The position numbers and the translations under genes were made by a program. From Mycobacterium sp. KBS0706 (lineage in GTDB: Bacteria; Pseudomonadota; Alphaproteobacteria; DSM-16000; Inquilinaceae), in contig NZ_VCCH02000020.1 of NCBI RefSeq assembly GCF_005938675.2, positions 43,381 through 107,380 of the forward strand: a DNA stretch of 64,000 nucleotides, in the 5' to 3' direction. The notes under the pieces are model-generated. The model had not been told where the DNA came from, did no database searches, and worked only from the letters and a program-made list of their open reading frames with translations. Each line of letters starts with the position of its first letter. Position 1 is the stretch's first letter. Shown here one piece after another: positions 63,153 to 64,000 of the stretch.

Positions 63153-64000
63153 ATGAACCGGCCCGGACCGAGGATCGACGAGACCCCGCTGCAGCGGCTG
63201 GCGGCGCGCTATGGCGTGGCCGCGGCGCTGGCGTCGTCGCGCGCGGTGCTGGAGCGCACGGTCGAGATCGGCGACGGCTTCACCCTGGCCGAGTGGTGGA
63301 ACGCCCATGACACCACCGGCTACCACGCCCCCGGCCACCACACGCTGAGCCTGTATCTGGAGGGCGGCGAGGGCACCCGGCGCATCGGCTTTCCCGGGCG
63401 GATCGGCGGGCCCGGCCGGTTCTGCCTGCTGCCGGCCGAGCATGAATCGCACTGGATCCTGACCCGGCCGATGCGCTTCCTGCATTTCTATTTCGACCGC
63501 GGCGCCCTGGCCGCAGCCGGCGCCGCTGCGCATGATGCCGACATCCGCGAGACCACGCTGCCGGACGACACCTTCTTCGACGACCCGGATGCGGCCCGGC
63601 TGATGGCCGGGCTGATCCGGCTGGACTGGGGCGACGCGGCCTCCCGGCTGGCGGCGACCCAGAGCGGGCACGAACTCCTGGCCCATCTGGCCGGCCGCAG
63701 GCTGCGCCGCCGCCCCTCACCCGCCCTCGACGGCGGCTTGGCGCCGCATATCCGCCGCCGGGTGCTGGAGCTGATCGAGGCGGCGCTGGACGAGCCGTTG
63801 ACGCTGGGCCGGCTGGCCGCGGCGGCGGGGCAGTCGGAGTTCCACTTCGCCCGGATGTTCCGCGCCTCGGTCGGGCTGCCGCCGCACGCCTATGTGCTGG
63901 CCCGGCGACTGGACCGCGCCCGCAGGCTGCTGGCCGGGAGCGACCGGCCGCTGGCCGAGATTGCCGCCGCCTGCGGCTTCACCCATCCGAGCCACCTGAC
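63153..64000 (+). CDS. AraC-family transcriptional regulator, 3' end beyond window
   Basis: 282 codons are visible before the window ends. An N-terminal cupin-like effector domain (GYHAPGHHTLSLYLEGGEG) is followed by the first AraC helix-turn-helix (LTLGRLAAAAGQSEFHFARM) and most of the second (RPLAEIAAACGFTHPSHLT). The frame has no stop up to base 64000; only the end of the second helix-turn-helix is missing. Confidence 0.92.
   Translation, partial: MNRPGPRIDETPLQRLAARYGVAAALASSRAVLERTVEIGDGFTLAEWWNAHDTTGYHAPGHHTLSLYLEGGEGTRRIGFPGRIGGPGRFCLLPAEHESHWILTRPMRFLHFYFDRGALAAAGAAAHDADIRETTLPDDTFFDDPDAARLMAGLIRLDWGDAASRLAATQSGHELLAHLAGRRLRRRPSPALDGGLAPHIRRRVLELIEAALDEPLTLGRLAAAAGQSEFHFARMFRASVGLPPHAYVLARRLDRARRLLAGSDRPLAEIAAACGFTHPSHL

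Overview
The window is about 64 kb of very GC-rich chromosomal DNA (roughly 70% by eye) with short intergenic gaps, many ATGA/GTGA start-stop overlaps and GTG starts. The housekeeping content points to an alphaproteobacterium, probably of the Rhodospirillales (Azospirillum/Inquilinus-like). The pointers are the AddAB repair nuclease, the order rpmH-rnpA-yidD-yidC-yihA-argB, a DUF4169 protein and the mobile-looking palindromic repeats typical of that class. The genus is inferred, not shown. I see no rRNA, CRISPR array, insertion sequence or prophage. There is one tRNA, tRNA-Gln(TTG).

Region by region: 1-6 kb holds the end of ahcY, an RTX-repeat secreted protein, a secreted hypothetical protein, a divergent aminotransferase/LysE-exporter pair and a ferredoxin-NADP reductase. 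6-13.4 kb holds tsaE-addB-addA, translationally coupled, then trxA with its terminator. 13.4-19.7 kb holds a LysR regulator divergent from pyrF, an SH3 protein, a P1-family hydrolase, an iron-type alcohol dehydrogenase and an M20-type amidohydrolase. 19.7-24.2 kb is the rpmH-to-argB operon on the minus strand, including a 44-residue rpmH with a GTG start. 24.3-29 kb holds tam, a VapBC-type toxin-antitoxin pair, a DinB-fold protein, a sugar-binding protein behind a GntR-type operator, and an RlmI-like methyltransferase. 29.1-36.2 kb holds a second P1-family hydrolase, a peptide-type ABC importer without its ATPases, a GST, an M24-fold protein that has lost its metal ligands, and gpt.

36.3-43 kb looks like a signalling and envelope region: a FecR-domain protein divergent from a Crp/Fnr regulator and a CHASE2-adenylate cyclase, then tRNA-Gln and a large membrane-anchored Sel1/peptidoglycan-binding protein. 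43-48.1 kb is a coherent catabolic module: an SMP-30 lactonase-like protein, then a minus-strand operon (binding protein, permease, ATPase, PuuB-like FAD oxidoreductase) facing an XRE-cupin regulator across two near-identical operator-like sites. 48.2-52 kb contains a gene broken by a frameshift, a lysine/alanine-rich histone-H1-like repeat protein, an alpha/beta hydrolase with an aspartate nucleophile and a diheme cytochrome c. 52-58.7 kb holds a large AsmA-family protein, DUF4169 and mltA, a DMT exporter and a MerR regulator fused to a P-loop ATPase domain.

59.0-60.3 kb is a sharp AT-rich island with two overlapping genes for membrane proteins of no recognised family; it is the best candidate for recently acquired, undescribed function. 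The window ends with a LysR regulator divergent from a small gene and a Gfa-like zinc protein, a second DMT exporter, and an AraC regulator cut by the window edge.
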